Assembly (NCBI GenBank): GCA_031264605.1
Contig: JAISDQ010000034.1
Span: forward strand, 1 to 5,936
Length of the DNA: 5,936 bases
Direction of reading: 5' to 3'
Source of the DNA: Synergistaceae bacterium
GTDB lineage: Bacteria; Synergistota; Synergistia; Synergistales; Synergistaceae
Position numbers and translations under genes: made by a program. Below the pieces are notes generated by a model, which had not been told where the DNA came from, did no database searches, and was given only the letters and a program-made list of their open reading frames with translations. Shown piece by piece: positions 5,851-5,936 of this stretch; positions within the stretch are counted from its first letter, which is position 1; each line of letters opens with the position of its first letter.

Positions 5851-5936
5851 CGCGTGAGAGACTTTCGTTTTTCCGCGCGAAAGCGCCGAAGGGGCAACGG
5901 CCGCGACGGGGAATGAGCGCGGCGCGGAAACTCTCA
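5851..5936 (+). promoter_or_regulatory. Glycine riboswitch aptamer, cut at the right edge
   Basis: The segment has the glycine-aptamer layout. TGAGAG (5855-5860) pairs with CTCTCA (5931-5936). Inside, CTTTCG (5862-5867) pairs with CGAAAG (5878-5883). The most conserved core, CGCCGAAGGGGCAA, lies at 5884-5897. A second hairpin has stem GCCGCG (5900-5905) with CGCGGC (5918-5923). The GAAACTCTCA end matches the family, in which AGGCAAAAGGACAGAG-like sequence normally follows. Only the 3' end of this aptamer, any second tandem aptamer, the expression platform and the controlled gene lie beyond the window. Glycine riboswitches usually act as ON switches for glycine cleavage or catabolism genes, or control glycine/alanine transporters, so such a gene is expected next on the + strand. 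Confidence 0.88.

Noticed and set aside
1..5936. CRISPR arrays, insertion sequences, direct repeats, attachment sites or other mobile-element signatures
   Set aside because: No repeated units, inverted terminal repeats, transposase or integrase sequences were seen. The tRNA at the left edge is oriented with its 3' end outside the window, so attachment-site use cannot be judged.

Overview
The window is dominated by one complete, tightly packed six-gene operon on the + strand (709-5684) in the order rnfC-rnfD-rnfG-rnfE-rnfA-rnfB. It encodes the whole Rnf complex, a membrane-bound, ion-translocating ferredoxin:NAD+ oxidoreductase. The CDGEAB order is the one known from anaerobes such as Acetobacterium and other Firmicutes, Thermotogae and Synergistota. 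It is not the ABCDGE order of Gammaproteobacteria. Together with a polyferredoxin-like RnfB, a GC-rich genome that freely uses ATA and AGG codons, and a glycine riboswitch next door, this suggests a strictly anaerobic, probably amino-acid-fermenting bacterium. A Synergistota-like or clostridia-like host is my inference and is not proven by the sequence.

Layout. 1-31: the 5' half of a minus-strand tRNA, probably tRNA-Thr, cut by the window edge, with its own good promoter at 78-105. 156-614: a minus-strand gene for a 152-residue helical protein of unknown function, whose -10 boxes sit almost on its start codon. 615-708: a short AT-rich divergent region holding the putative rnf promoter and the rnfC ribosome binding site. 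709-5684: the rnf operon, with overlaps or gaps of no more than 14 nt between genes. 5685-5798: a short intergenic stretch with one modest hairpin. 5799-5936: a sigma70-type promoter followed by a glycine riboswitch aptamer that is cut by the right edge. The gene it controls is not visible.

How the genes work together. RnfB accepts electrons from reduced ferredoxin through a chain of [4Fe-4S] clusters. The electrons cross the membrane through the RnfA/RnfE [2Fe-2S] site and the covalent flavins of RnfG and RnfD, then return to RnfC, which reduces NAD+. The redox energy drives Na+ or H+ outward. No flavin transferase (apbE) gene is present in the window although both predicted acceptor sites are.

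Most of the window is ordinary, well-understood biology. The points most worth a second look are the truncated glycine riboswitch, a cysteine-bearing tail on RnfE, departures from the consensus flavinylation motif in RnfD and RnfG, and the possibly leaderless unknown gene.
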